From an uncultured Carboxylicivirga sp. (lineage in GTDB: Bacteria > Bacteroidota > Bacteroidia > Bacteroidales > Marinilabiliaceae), in the NCBI RefSeq assembly GCF_963674565.1, contig NZ_OY771430.1, positions 2,046,001 through 2,110,000 of the forward strand: 64,000 nucleotides of DNA, written 5' to 3'. The notes under the pieces were generated by a model, which worked only from the letters and a program-made list of their open reading frames with translations, was not told where the DNA came from and did no database searches. This document shows, one piece after another, positions 16,700 to 24,681 of the stretch (position 1 is its first letter; each line of letters opens with the position of its first letter). A program made the translations under genes and the position numbers.

Positions 16700-17359
16700 A
16701 TGGCAGTAAGAAAAAAGACTTCAAGAACCCCGACTTCATCGTCAAGGGCAACAAAGATTGACTTTATGAAAGCCACCAACAACATTGGAAAACCCGTTGC
16801 TGCCGTAGCAGGGTTTGCCGTTGGGAAGTTCGCTTTGAAAAAGTTATCTAAAAGTCAGACCGTTACCGGGCTGATGGGAACCGATATGAAAGACTACATC
16901 GTTCCGGCAGCCGTCACAATGGGCGGTTTGATAGGTACACAGTTTACCAAAAACGAATACATCAAGCTGGGCTTGGTAGGTGCAGCAGGTGCAGGTGTGG
17001 AAGCCATCATCAAGAAAGCTACCGGAAAAACCATACTTCAAGGCTTGGAAGGCTTAATCGGTGAAGATGAAAGCTCAGACTTTGATGATGTGAACAGCCT
17101 TCGTGCTTTGAACCCGGTTACACAAACACTTCCGGCAGCCGATATCGACATTGAAAGGGAAATTCAACGCTCGGTATCCGGTGCAGCAGATTACTCCATG
17201 TCGGACGAACCTGTGGGCAGTGTTTCAACCGACTATTCCATGTCGGATGAACCAGTTGGAACTATGGATTATTCAGATGACCCGGTTGGTTCACTGGCTA
17301 AAATCAATCCCGACAGCATGGACTTTGACATCTTTTCGGGTGACATGATGGAATCCTAA
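16700..17359 (+). CDS. Putative virion membrane protein with DYSMSDEPVG repeats
   Basis: 219 residues. A basic N-terminus (AVRKKTSRTPTSSSRATK) is followed by three weakly hydrophobic glycine/alanine-rich segments (about 32-50, 68-85 and 93-112) that could cross or lie in a membrane. The C-terminal third is acidic and holds three copies of DYSMSDEPVG or a close variant (about 155-195). ILQGLEGLIGEDES contains the Gly-Leu motif seen in several neighbours. It lies between the 828-residue membrane protein and the putative capsid protein, so a structural role is likely. I recognise no family. Confidence 0.5.
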   Translation: MAVRKKTSRTPTSSSRATKIDFMKATNNIGKPVAAVAGFAVGKFALKKLSKSQTVTGLMGTDMKDYIVPAAVTMGGLIGTQFTKNEYIKLGLVGAAGAGVEAIIKKATGKTILQGLEGLIGEDESSDFDDVNSLRALNPVTQTLPAADIDIEREIQRSVSGAADYSMSDEPVGSVSTDYSMSDEPVGTMDYSDDPVGSLAKINPDSMDFDIFSGDMMES

Positions 17360-17423
17360 TGCCTTCCGGCAATACAATTCAATACAGTAAATCAATTTTT
17401 AAACACACAAAAAAGTAAAAATC

Positions 17424-18266
17424 ATGGCAGACATTAATGAGCAAAATGATTTGTACCCTTCAATGGAAGAAATTGAAGGTTTAGAAGCCGCGATTCTCAA
17501 CAAGGAAGAGGACGCATTGGAAAGAGAAGAAGACCAAGACGATGCCGTCGAAGGTATTGGTGATTTGGGACGTGCAAGGCGTAAGCAAAAACGTCAGGTG
17601 CGCAGGGCAAAACGAAGTGCAGGTCGCAGAAATGCGGTGAAGCGTTCGTTCAATGCCGGGGCGAAAAGCACCGCAGTAAAAACAGGTTTGACCCGTGATT
17701 TGACCTCCAAAGGTCAGTTTGAATTGCGCCGTCAGCAATTGCCTCCTGAAATTCAGAAGGCGTTGAAGGATGCCCGTATGCAGACGGTGGATGCAGCTAT
17801 CTACACCATCAAGAGCATCAAAGACCGTTCAGACATCGACCTGATGGAAGCATCGGACGATAAGAAGACTGGCCGCACTAACCTGAACCGTGCGCAGTTG
17901 GATTCAGGAAAATATTTCCTATTGACAGACATCGTGTTGGAATATGCCTGTGGCTCGTCAGAGGAAGATAGCGACCCGGCAGATTACGCATTCGGACAGT
18001 TTGCCTTCCCTCCACAAATGACCAACGGAACCTTTGAAATGACCTTGGGAACCAAGGTGATTTTACCGGAGATTTCATGTGCGGTGTTCGATGACAGCGA
18101 TACTACCAAGCGCAAGTTCCAGTACAAACTGGCAAACCCAAAATGGTTAAAACCATCTATGGACATCACGCCAAAACTGAACATGCCCAAGGCGGTAACG
18201 GGTGATAAGATTTTCAACCCGGCTGTGAAGATTACCCTGTTGGGAACCATGACCGAAAAAGCGTAA
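17424..18266 (+). CDS. Candidate major capsid protein with acidic propeptide and basic arm
   Basis: 280 residues. Residues 1-43 are acidic, ending EGIGDLG (43-49). From Arg50 the chain turns very basic (RARRKQKRQVRRAKRSAGRR), an arm that could touch nucleic acid or membrane. The second half (about 150-280) alternates short beta strands (GKYFLLTDIVLEY, NGTFEMTLGTKVILPEI, AVKITLLG), fitting a jelly-roll. The leader is A-rich (AAAAAAGTAAAAATCATG), a mark of strong translation in Bacteroidetes, and a clean terminator follows 90 bp after the stop. High, separate expression of a beta-rich protein is what a major capsid gene would show. No family was recognised, so the capsid role is inferred. Confidence 0.45.
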   Translation: MADINEQNDLYPSMEEIEGLEAAILNKEEDALEREEDQDDAVEGIGDLGRARRKQKRQVRRAKRSAGRRNAVKRSFNAGAKSTAVKTGLTRDLTSKGQFELRRQQLPPEIQKALKDARMQTVDAAIYTIKSIKDRSDIDLMEASDDKKTGRTNLNRAQLDSGKYFLLTDIVLEYACGSSEEDSDPADYAFGQFAFPPQMTNGTFEMTLGTKVILPEISCAVFDDSDTTKRKFQYKLANPKWLKPSMDITPKLNMPKAVTGDKIFNPAVKITLLGTMTEKA

Positions 18267-18355
18267 TGCCATCCTGTTTGCCGTCAGAACAAAGAGAAAA
18301 ACCATACTAAACTTTGGCTCTGTGATGACCGCAAACGATGCGTCCATAAATCTTC

Positions 18356-18386
18356 AGGGACGGTGATTGCAGCCGTCCCTTTTTTC
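18356..18386 (+). terminator. Rho-independent terminator after the putative capsid gene
   Basis: AGGGACGG (18356-18363) and CCGTCCCT (18373-18380) form a perfect 8-bp stem around a 9-nt loop, followed by TTTTTTC. It lies inside the otherwise continuous gene block, so it would uncouple the capsid-candidate transcript from the genes that follow. Confidence 0.88.
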
Positions 18387-18404
18387 TAAAAACCAATTCA
18401 AGAA

Positions 18405-18803
18405 ATGGAAACAAAAGATATAAAAACGCCAAGCCCCATTAAAAAGCTTCAGGTAATAAAGTTTGAGGTTAAAAAAGGTCAGACTTACGAGTTTAACGGC
18501 AATACAAAGACCGAACACGACCGTATTAAAGGCATCTTCCTTCGTTTGTCCAATTCCAATGCGTTACAGGGAGCTACCCTTCGTGTGTGGATTGATGATA
18601 CCGAGATAATCCCGGATGATACCGAAGTGGCATTGTTGCATCACAACGATGACCTGTCCATTACCGATGTGGCTTTTCCTTTGGATGAAAAAGCCAAGAA
18701 CAGTCCGGTTCGGATTATCTACAAAGACGATAGTGCCAACCTTGCCGTGGCAGACAGCTACAATGTAAGAGTGTACCTGTTGGCAGAAGTAAACAAGAAG
18801 TAA
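18405..18803 (+). CDS. Small beta-rich putative virion protein
   Basis: 132 residues with no transmembrane segment. The chain is a run of short strands and turns: LQVIKFEVKKGQTYEF, RIKGIFLRLSN, ATLRVWIDD, VRIIYKD and YNVRVYLLAEVNKK. A compact beta-sandwich of this size would suit a minor capsid, penton or spike-base protein. It follows the terminator by 19 bp and starts the next transcriptional group. Like the next two proteins it ends in a beta strand plus basic tail. No family is recognised. Confidence 0.45.
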   Translation: METKDIKTPSPIKKLQVIKFEVKKGQTYEFNGNTKTEHDRIKGIFLRLSNSNALQGATLRVWIDDTEIIPDDTEVALLHHNDDLSITDVAFPLDEKAKNSPVRIIYKDDSANLAVADSYNVRVYLLAEVNKK

Positions 18804-18823
18804 CCTTTCAATCCCTTCCCAAA

Positions 18824-19600
18824 ATGAAAAGATACTTTGTCATCACTCATCAGTCGGAACATAACGGACATTTGAACGTGCAGGATTTGCTTCCGGCATC
18901 ATGCAAACTGATTACCGGGGTCACTGTAATTGCTACGGTAAAACAAGCTGGAGAAATGGAAGACATCACCGAAGCTTTGGTCTTTCCACAGGCTCTGATT
19001 ACTAATCTGGTACAATTGGAAAGCATTGCCGGATTATTCTATTCCTACCTACGCACCCGTTCTAGTGAAGCAGAAAGCCGTGAGTATTTTGAGGCTTCAA
19101 TCTTACCGGATATTACCAATGTATTGGCTCAAAATATCAAATACACCTGTTTGAATGAGAACGAACAACAACAGTTAACCGATACCCTTTCACAGCTTTT
19201 TTTAATCGGGTTTGCCGATTACATCTATAACGAAGTAGGGCTTTACGAATTGGGTAAAACCATGACCAATACGGATTTTGCTGATTTCATTGCCCAACAC
19301 ACCCTGATGTTTGCCTACCTGAAAAAGGAGGAAGTATTTTATCATACCAAACAGGCTTACAAACAACCGGAACCCTACGAGTGTGGCAATATCAGCTTGT
19401 TAATCAACGGAAACAGTTTCTTGCTCCGGGATTATATGTTGACAGCCAATCGCAAGGTGCGCAACCTCAAAAAAGAGATTATCCCTTTCCATGAGCCTCT
19501 GGAGGTGAACTCCAATATCCATACGGTTTTCAAAAGCAATAAAAACAGCGATGGCAGTACCCTGACCATTAGAATCTACATTGAATATGAACACAAGTGA
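18824..19600 (+). CDS. Putative virion protein, helical core with beta C-terminus
   Basis: 258 residues. The N-terminal part is strand-rich (KLITGVTVIATVKQ). The middle is helical (about 75-170, with ADYIYNEVGLYELG), and the last 70 residues return to strands (NISLLINGNSFLL, STLTIRIYIEYEHK). The end IRIYIEYEHK resembles in layout the ends of the 132- and 116-residue neighbours. It overlaps the next gene by 14 nt, suggesting coupled production of two partners. A capsid or vertex component is likely from context only. Confidence 0.45.
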   Translation: MKRYFVITHQSEHNGHLNVQDLLPASCKLITGVTVIATVKQAGEMEDITEALVFPQALITNLVQLESIAGLFYSYLRTRSSEAESREYFEASILPDITNVLAQNIKYTCLNENEQQQLTDTLSQLFLIGFADYIYNEVGLYELGKTMTNTDFADFIAQHTLMFAYLKKEEVFYHTKQAYKQPEPYECGNISLLINGNSFLLRDYMLTANRKVRNLKKEIIPFHEPLEVNSNIHTVFKSNKNSDGSTLTIRIYIEYEHK

Positions 19601-19937
19601 GTTATTACATACCATCGCCAAAGACCGCATTGCCGGACTGAGAACGATTGACAGCTACCAGTTAAAACCTGTGGTGGTCAATGTAACCAAAGCCGACCAG
19701 ACCATCGACCTGAAAAACGATATGTGGATTCTCAATACTCAAAAGATTCCGACATCCATTACCGAACTGGAACTGGTAAGCAGCGACAACGTGTTCGTGG
19801 CTACCCCGGATGAATACGATTTTATGGATGAATACCGCTATCAGGTATTTACCGATTATATCGACATCCTTACCACTGCGGAGGAGTTCAAGCCCTTCCG
19901 GTTGGAATTTGTAAAGATTATCCCTCACCGAAACTAA
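19587..19937 (+). CDS. Small beta-rich putative virion protein
   Basis: 116 residues from the ATG at 19587 (MNTSELLHT). A TTG six bases upstream is possible but weaker. The first codons lie inside the end of the preceding gene. The chain shows repeated strands (YQLKPVVVNVTKA, WILNTQKI, ITELELVS, FRLEFVKIIPHRN) and no hydrophobic helix. Its size and make-up resemble a small jelly-roll or adaptor. Function is inferred only from being in the structural block. Confidence 0.42.
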   Translation: MNTSELLHTIAKDRIAGLRTIDSYQLKPVVVNVTKADQTIDLKNDMWILNTQKIPTSITELELVSSDNVFVATPDEYDFMDEYRYQVFTDYIDILTTAEEFKPFRLEFVKIIPHRN

Positions 19938-19946
19938 TAGACTATC

Positions 19947-21056
19947 ATGTTAGATTATAGAGAACAAATAAGCAGCATATACAACTTTTTAAAGCGTTCG
20001 GAGGATGAGCAGAAATATCCTTACGCTTACGAAATAGTCTTATTGACAGGCATTGATGAAACCGCCCTTACTTCACGCACTTCCGGAAGCAGTAAATTCA
20101 ATCAGGATATTGAAAATGCCGTGGAAAAAGCCAAACAAGCTCACGGGATGCTCCGGGTGGACGTGTATGGCGGTAAAAGTCCCAATGCCCGGAAACTCAA
20201 TACCTATACCGTCAATGTAAGTGGATTACTGAATCCACCCAAACCAACTTTGGAGAAAGAAGAAATCCAGAGCCTGATTAAAGCAGAAATCAACCAGATA
20301 CCCAAACCCCAGAACGGATTGGGTGACTTGAACAGCCTATTGGGCATGTTCACCGGGAATACCGAAGGATTGCAAGGTATTGACGGGTTGTTTGGTCTTT
20401 TCAATACCATATCGGGCAACAACAAGGAACTGGACAGAATCAGCTACCAAAAACAGTTGGACGACTTCAAGTTTGAGACCCGGTTCAATACCCTTCAGGA
20501 ACGCTATGAGCAGCTCCGTTCCGAGAATGCTGAGTTGCGAGTGGAGAAAGAACGCTTCCTGAATGAAAACAAGGAGCTGAAAAGTGAAAAGGCTGACCTT
20601 GAAAACCGTCTGGCCGGGTATGCCCCCAACGAAATTATGAAACGGGTGGCTATTGGTGCAGTGGCTACCCTTGGAGGACGGTTGTTGAGCAACAGCCCCA
20701 AAACGGCAGAACTCCTTGGACTGACAGCCAACGAACTCAAAGGGGCTTTGGGTATTGTGGATGAGCCAATGGATAACACTGGAATTCCCCAAACTAATGT
20801 GGAGATAAGTGAAATAGGCGCACCTCAATCACCGGAAGACAAGAAAAAGGCAGAAATCATCAAGAACCTGTCCGATGCCCTTTCTACATGGGAATTACAG
20901 GACGTGGCCAAGATAGCCAACATCGTGGGCTTATGCCTCGACCGGGCTGAACTCATCAACAAAACACTGGCCTTTTTAGGTCAGGCCATGAAGGGAACCA
21001 CAACCAGCGAAGAACCCGAAAATGTGGATTTGGATAACAAAGAATTGGAAAACTAA
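19947..21056 (+). CDS. Coiled-coil protein of the structural block
   Basis: 369 residues. The N-terminal region (about 1-95) is mixed and carries VEKAKQAHGMLRVDVYGGKS. A glycine/leucine-rich segment follows (about 115-150, NGLGDLNSLLGMF, GLQGIDGLFGLF). Next comes a long coiled coil (about 160-230, ERYEQLRSENAELRVEKERF), and then a helix that could associate with membrane (about 238-258, IMKRVAIGAVATLGGRLLS). The C-terminal half is helical and acidic. It may be a scaffold, a spike stalk or a membrane-to-capsid linker. No family is recognised. It lies 9 bp after the preceding gene. Confidence 0.45.
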   Translation: MLDYREQISSIYNFLKRSEDEQKYPYAYEIVLLTGIDETALTSRTSGSSKFNQDIENAVEKAKQAHGMLRVDVYGGKSPNARKLNTYTVNVSGLLNPPKPTLEKEEIQSLIKAEINQIPKPQNGLGDLNSLLGMFTGNTEGLQGIDGLFGLFNTISGNNKELDRISYQKQLDDFKFETRFNTLQERYEQLRSENAELRVEKERFLNENKELKSEKADLENRLAGYAPNEIMKRVAIGAVATLGGRLLSNSPKTAELLGLTANELKGALGIVDEPMDNTGIPQTNVEISEIGAPQSPEDKKKAEIIKNLSDALSTWELQDVAKIANIVGLCLDRAELINKTLAFLGQAMKGTTTSEEPENVDLDNKELEN

Positions 21057-21068
21057 AAATATACCACA

Positions 21069-21245
21069 ATGAGAAAATTCAAAGTTGGCATTACCATCGA
21101 AGCTGAGACACCCGAAGCGGTGCAACAAGTTGGAAACCTCCTGCAAAATGCTGTCAACAAAGTGGACAAGCAGGACATGATTCGCCTTCTGGAAAAGGTA
21201 GTTAAGAATCCCGGTATCGTGAAAACAGCATTAAAGTTCATCTAA
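21069..21245 (+). CDS. Small 58-residue protein
   Basis: A short gene read directly from the sequence: MRKFKVGITIEAETPEAV near the start, then QQVGNLLQNAVNKVDKQDM and a basic helical end GIVKTALKFI. The predicted beta-strand/helix/helix order is compact and soluble. It starts 12 bp after the coiled-coil gene, and its TAA overlaps the next ATG by one base (TAATG), which argues strongly that it is translated. Function is unknown. Confidence 0.6.
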   Translation: MRKFKVGITIEAETPEAVQQVGNLLQNAVNKVDKQDMIRLLEKVVKNPGIVKTALKFI

Positions 21246-21721
21246 TGGAATTAGAACAAGCAAATAAGGCAGCCATGATAGCCACGGGAATCAAAATTGG
21301 TGTTCCGTTAGTAGCTATTGGCGTGGGTGTTCTTTTAATCCGCAGGGCAATTAAAAAGAAAAGCAATCCGGACGGTACTTCCTCACGGGTAGCCCCTTCG
21401 TTGAAAGATACGGTTATCCAGAAGGAAAACCTGACCATCAGCCCGTCTGATGCTGCCCTGTTTGCCAATACCCTCTATGGAGCTATGCTGGACTTTGGTA
21501 CGGATGAAAAGACCATTTACAGCACCATCGACAAAATATCCACCAAAGATGACATGCTACTGGTGATAAAAGCCTTTGGCATGAAGCAATACCTCTGGGG
21601 AACCCGTGCCGCATTCATCGGTCAGGATTACAATCTGGTAGGCTGGCTTCGCTTCGAGTTAAGCGATAGCGAGATAGCCAAAATCAAACCCAAGTTCGAC
21701 CAGTGGGGCATTCCGCTATAA
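21245..21721 (+). CDS. Membrane-anchored annexin-like repeat protein
   Basis: 158 residues. One N-terminal transmembrane helix (about 15-32, IKIGVPLVAIGVGVLLI) is followed by RRAIKKK, so the C-terminal domain should face the basic side. Residues 68-110 read DAALFANTLYGAMLDFGTDEKTIYSTI, close to the annexin-repeat pattern in which GTDE starts the calcium/phospholipid-binding loop. One repeat, not four, is present. A role in binding membrane or envelope lipids is suggested by that similarity. The match could be chance, since it rests on one motif. Overlaps the 58-residue gene by one base. Confidence 0.5.
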   Translation: MELEQANKAAMIATGIKIGVPLVAIGVGVLLIRRAIKKKSNPDGTSSRVAPSLKDTVIQKENLTISPSDAALFANTLYGAMLDFGTDEKTIYSTIDKISTKDDMLLVIKAFGMKQYLWGTRAAFIGQDYNLVGWLRFELSDSEIAKIKPKFDQWGIPL

Positions 21722-21736
21722 AACACCGTTACAACT

Positions 21737-22360
21737 ATGGATACAAAGCACAAGAAGATATTATTTATTTCGGGAGGGGTGTTGACCACCGGGGCAATAG
21801 TGACCAGCGTTTTATTGATTCGCAGACGAAACAAGCGTAAACGTGGCCTGTTGCCCCCAAGTGGTTCGGATACTGGCCCCGCAAATATCCTGACTACCAA
21901 CAACCATACCCTGCCATCGAATTTCAAAAACTGGAATGGTGGCAATGAGTACCTGTCCTCAGCTCCAAGGGGCATCCGCAACAACAATCCGGGCAACCTG
22001 ATTTTCACCAATATCAACTGGACGGGTAAACTACCCAAAGAACAGAACAAGGACAGACGTTTTGAGATGTTCATCGCCCCTGAGTATGGCATCCGTGCCA
22101 TGATTAAAGACCTCAAGCACGACATCGAAAAGGGTAAGAACACAGTTCCGGCATTAATCACTGAATATGCCCCACGATTTGAGAATAACACCGATGCTTA
22201 TGTCCAGACGGTATGCAAAGACTTAAAGGTCAGCACAACGGCTAAACTATTACCAACCAAGAACACCCTTCGGCTTTTGGTTCATTCCATTGCCAAGGTG
22301 GAAAACGGGGGTAATTACATCACCAATGAGCTTTTCGATAAAGCTTATGCAATGATTTAG
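21737..22360 (+). CDS. Membrane-anchored virion peptidoglycan enzyme (transglycosylase-like)
   Basis: 207 residues. A transmembrane helix (about 8-26) is followed by RRRNKRKRG and a low-complexity linker. From about 74 the sequence reads APRGIRNNNPGNL, the hallmark start of virion structural proteins and lytic enzymes found in tailless and tailed phages. FEMFIAPEYGIRAMIKDL and KVENGGNYIT complete the pattern. Such proteins open the cell wall during DNA entry. The anchor fits a virus whose entry enzyme is held in an internal membrane. The true lysis enzyme is a separate GH108 protein at the end of the block. Confidence 0.68.
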   Translation: MDTKHKKILFISGGVLTTGAIVTSVLLIRRRNKRKRGLLPPSGSDTGPANILTTNNHTLPSNFKNWNGGNEYLSSAPRGIRNNNPGNLIFTNINWTGKLPKEQNKDRRFEMFIAPEYGIRAMIKDLKHDIEKGKNTVPALITEYAPRFENNTDAYVQTVCKDLKVSTTAKLLPTKNTLRLLVHSIAKVENGGNYITNELFDKAYAMI

Positions 22361-22386
22361 AGTATTAACGAATTATCACAAGATAA

Positions 22387-24666
22387 ATGGCAACAATAAA
22401 GATGTTCAGTGGAGATACGCCTCCACTACTAAAGCAAGGCGAATGGGCAAGTGACGGAAACTATGCCTATTTGGGTATGGATCACGGGGAATACAAAGTC
22501 TTTCAGGGTGTGTTTGATATGGCCAAAGACCAGAAAGTCACAGGCTTTAAATACAGTCTGGATGAGAAAGCCATCATCATTCCCAAAGGTACACCCTTTT
22601 CAAAGCTCCAGCGTTTGTTCGATACCCTGCCCAAGGCATTGAAATACCACACCAACGAAAAAGCCAGTATCGACATCATGTTTGAAAACGGAACCTATGT
22701 CAATGATTTGGGAACTTGGCTGGTATTGCGTGATTTCTCTTATCAAATCAACATCAAATCGCTTACCAATAAGGTGGACGGCACAATTGGTACTTATGTC
22801 AAGCCAGTAATATTCCAAAGCGATAAGGCCATCGAGATTTATAACAGTGCCATCAATTTTGCAGATATACGCTTTGAGTATTTTGATGCGGAAAGCGGTG
22901 CTATATCCTTTTTGAACAGTACCATCAACATTGACGATTGCTGTTTTGATGCCAAGGTAAACCAATGTTGTGCCTTAGACCGGGGCTATAATAAGATTGT
23001 ATTTTCAGATACCTATTTTAAGATGAACCGGGACGTTCAGGATTCCATTATGGATAAAGCTTCCGTGGGTTCATTCATCAACATTGCCCGAAGCAAATCA
23101 GCTCCCGAATTCCGTCCAAAGACCATTGTGAAGTCATTGAGCGGTGGGATGATTATTGCCGGGAATGTGGAAGACCTTTTGATTGCAGAAAAAAGTCCGG
23201 TTTACATGCCCAATGGTGGTATTGAGGTACATGGTGGTTTTGTGACCAACCCTGACGGGAACATCGACATTGCCGTTCCAACCAAATTGTCGCAGTTGGA
23301 AAATGACTTGAACCTGACCAACGATTTTCAGCAGTTGGAAAACAAGCCCACTACCATAACGCCGGAGCAGGCAACAGCTATCGAGGCTTCCAAAACAAAA
23401 AACAGCTATCCACAAGCTGATGCACAAAAACTGGCAGGTATTCAGGAAGGAGCTACTGTTGGAGCAGACTGGAACACGAATGTTCAAAACAAGCCCGTCA
23501 CCATTACACAGGAACAGGCCGCAGCCATTGAGACCAATACCGGGAAACGAACTTACCCCGAAGCGGATGAGCAAAAATTAGCAGGTATTGAATCCAATGC
23601 TACTGCCGGAGCTGATTGGAATACCAATGTGCAGAATAAACCTGTTACCATCAGCACCCAGCAAGCTGCCGACATTCAGGCCAACAACCAAAAGCGTAGC
23701 TACCCGGAAACCGATGAACAAAAACTGGCAGGCATTGAAGCCAATGCTACTGTGGGAGCCGATTGGGAAACCAACGTACAAAACAAACCTGTTACCATTT
23801 CACCCGAACAGGCTGCCGCCATTGAAGCCAATACAGCCAAAAGAAACTATCCCGAAGCGGACGAACAGAAGCTAGCTGGAATTGAGGCAAACGCTACCGT
23901 TGGAGCGGATTGGGAAACCAATGTGCAAAACAAGCCTGTCACCATTTCACCGGAACAAGCCGCAGCCATTGAAGCCAATATTGCTAAAAGGAATTACCCG
24001 GAAGCCGATGAGCAAAAATTGGCTGGTATTGAAGAAAACGCCACAGTCGGTGCAGATTGGGAAACCAACGTACAGAACAAACCCGTTACCATTTCACCAG
24101 AACAGGCAGCCGCAATTGAGAGTAACACGGCCAAAAGAAACTATCCCGAAGCAGATGAACAAAAGCTTGTCGGAATTGAGGCCAATGCAACCGTGGGAGC
24201 CGATTGGGAGACCAACGTACAAAACAAGCCTGTAACCATTTCTCAGGAACAAGCAGAAGCCATTGAAACCAATAGCCAAAAACGAAGCTATCCACAGATT
24301 GATGAAGAAAAACTTGCCGGAATCGAGGAAGGTGCTACGGTCGGGGCTGATTGGGAAACAAATGTGCAAAATAAACCCGTCACCATTACACCGGAACAAG
24401 CCTCAGCTATTGAAGAAAACACAGCCAAAAGAACATACCCGGAAGCGGATGAGCAGAAAATGGCTGGCATTGAAGAGAACGCCACTGTCGGTGCGGATTG
24501 GGAAACCAATCTTCAAAACAAACCTTCCATTTTCGATTTACTTGGAAATGCTTTTACGGAAGCCGGAGTGACTGGAGTTGAATTTGAGAGTACGAAGAAA
24601 CACCTAAAACTGGTATTTACCATCGAAGGTGAAGGGGAAATTGAAAAGACAATAGAGTTAAAATAG
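22387..24666 (+). CDS. Receptor-binding fibre-like protein with eight tandem repeats
   Basis: 759 residues. The first 310 form a beta-rich head or attachment region, partly like a beta-helix (strands ending FVNPDG-type turns). Residues about 320-710 are eight near-perfect 49-residue repeats plus a partial ninth. Each reads NKPVTISPEQAAAIEAN, then KRNYPEADEQKLAGIE, then ATVGADWETNVQ. The KLAGIE-ATVGADW pattern is typical of phage fibre shafts. A 45-residue C-terminal cap (VEFESTKKHLKLVFTIEG) may bind the receptor. The repeat number can change by recombination, altering fibre length. It follows the entry enzyme by 26 bp. Confidence 0.75.
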   Translation: MATIKMFSGDTPPLLKQGEWASDGNYAYLGMDHGEYKVFQGVFDMAKDQKVTGFKYSLDEKAIIIPKGTPFSKLQRLFDTLPKALKYHTNEKASIDIMFENGTYVNDLGTWLVLRDFSYQINIKSLTNKVDGTIGTYVKPVIFQSDKAIEIYNSAINFADIRFEYFDAESGAISFLNSTINIDDCCFDAKVNQCCALDRGYNKIVFSDTYFKMNRDVQDSIMDKASVGSFINIARSKSAPEFRPKTIVKSLSGGMIIAGNVEDLLIAEKSPVYMPNGGIEVHGGFVTNPDGNIDIAVPTKLSQLENDLNLTNDFQQLENKPTTITPEQATAIEASKTKNSYPQADAQKLAGIQEGATVGADWNTNVQNKPVTITQEQAAAIETNTGKRTYPEADEQKLAGIESNATAGADWNTNVQNKPVTISTQQAADIQANNQKRSYPETDEQKLAGIEANATVGADWETNVQNKPVTISPEQAAAIEANTAKRNYPEADEQKLAGIEANATVGADWETNVQNKPVTISPEQAAAIEANIAKRNYPEADEQKLAGIEENATVGADWETNVQNKPVTISPEQAAAIESNTAKRNYPEADEQKLVGIEANATVGADWETNVQNKPVTISQEQAEAIETNSQKRSYPQIDEEKLAGIEEGATVGADWETNVQNKPVTITPEQASAIEENTAKRTYPEADEQKMAGIEENATVGADWETNLQNKPSIFDLLGNAFTEAGVTGVEFESTKKHLKLVFTIEGEGEIEKTIELK
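23341..24517 (+). repeat. Eight tandem 147-bp coding repeats in the fibre gene
   Basis: Period 147 bp (49 codons). Copies 4-6 are the most alike, with mostly third-position differences, while copies 1-3 and 7-8 are more diverged. This indicates internal duplication followed by drift. Confidence 0.85.
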
Positions 24667-24681
24667 AACCCTTAATCTTTA

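Noticed and set aside
23134..24399. Several long open frames on both strands across the fibre repeats
   Set aside because: They are shadows produced by the repeated codons; the plus-strand fibre frame accounts for the region.
23341..24517. CRISPR array
   Set aside because: The repeats are 147 bp, contiguous, in frame and coding; there are no spacers and no cas genes.
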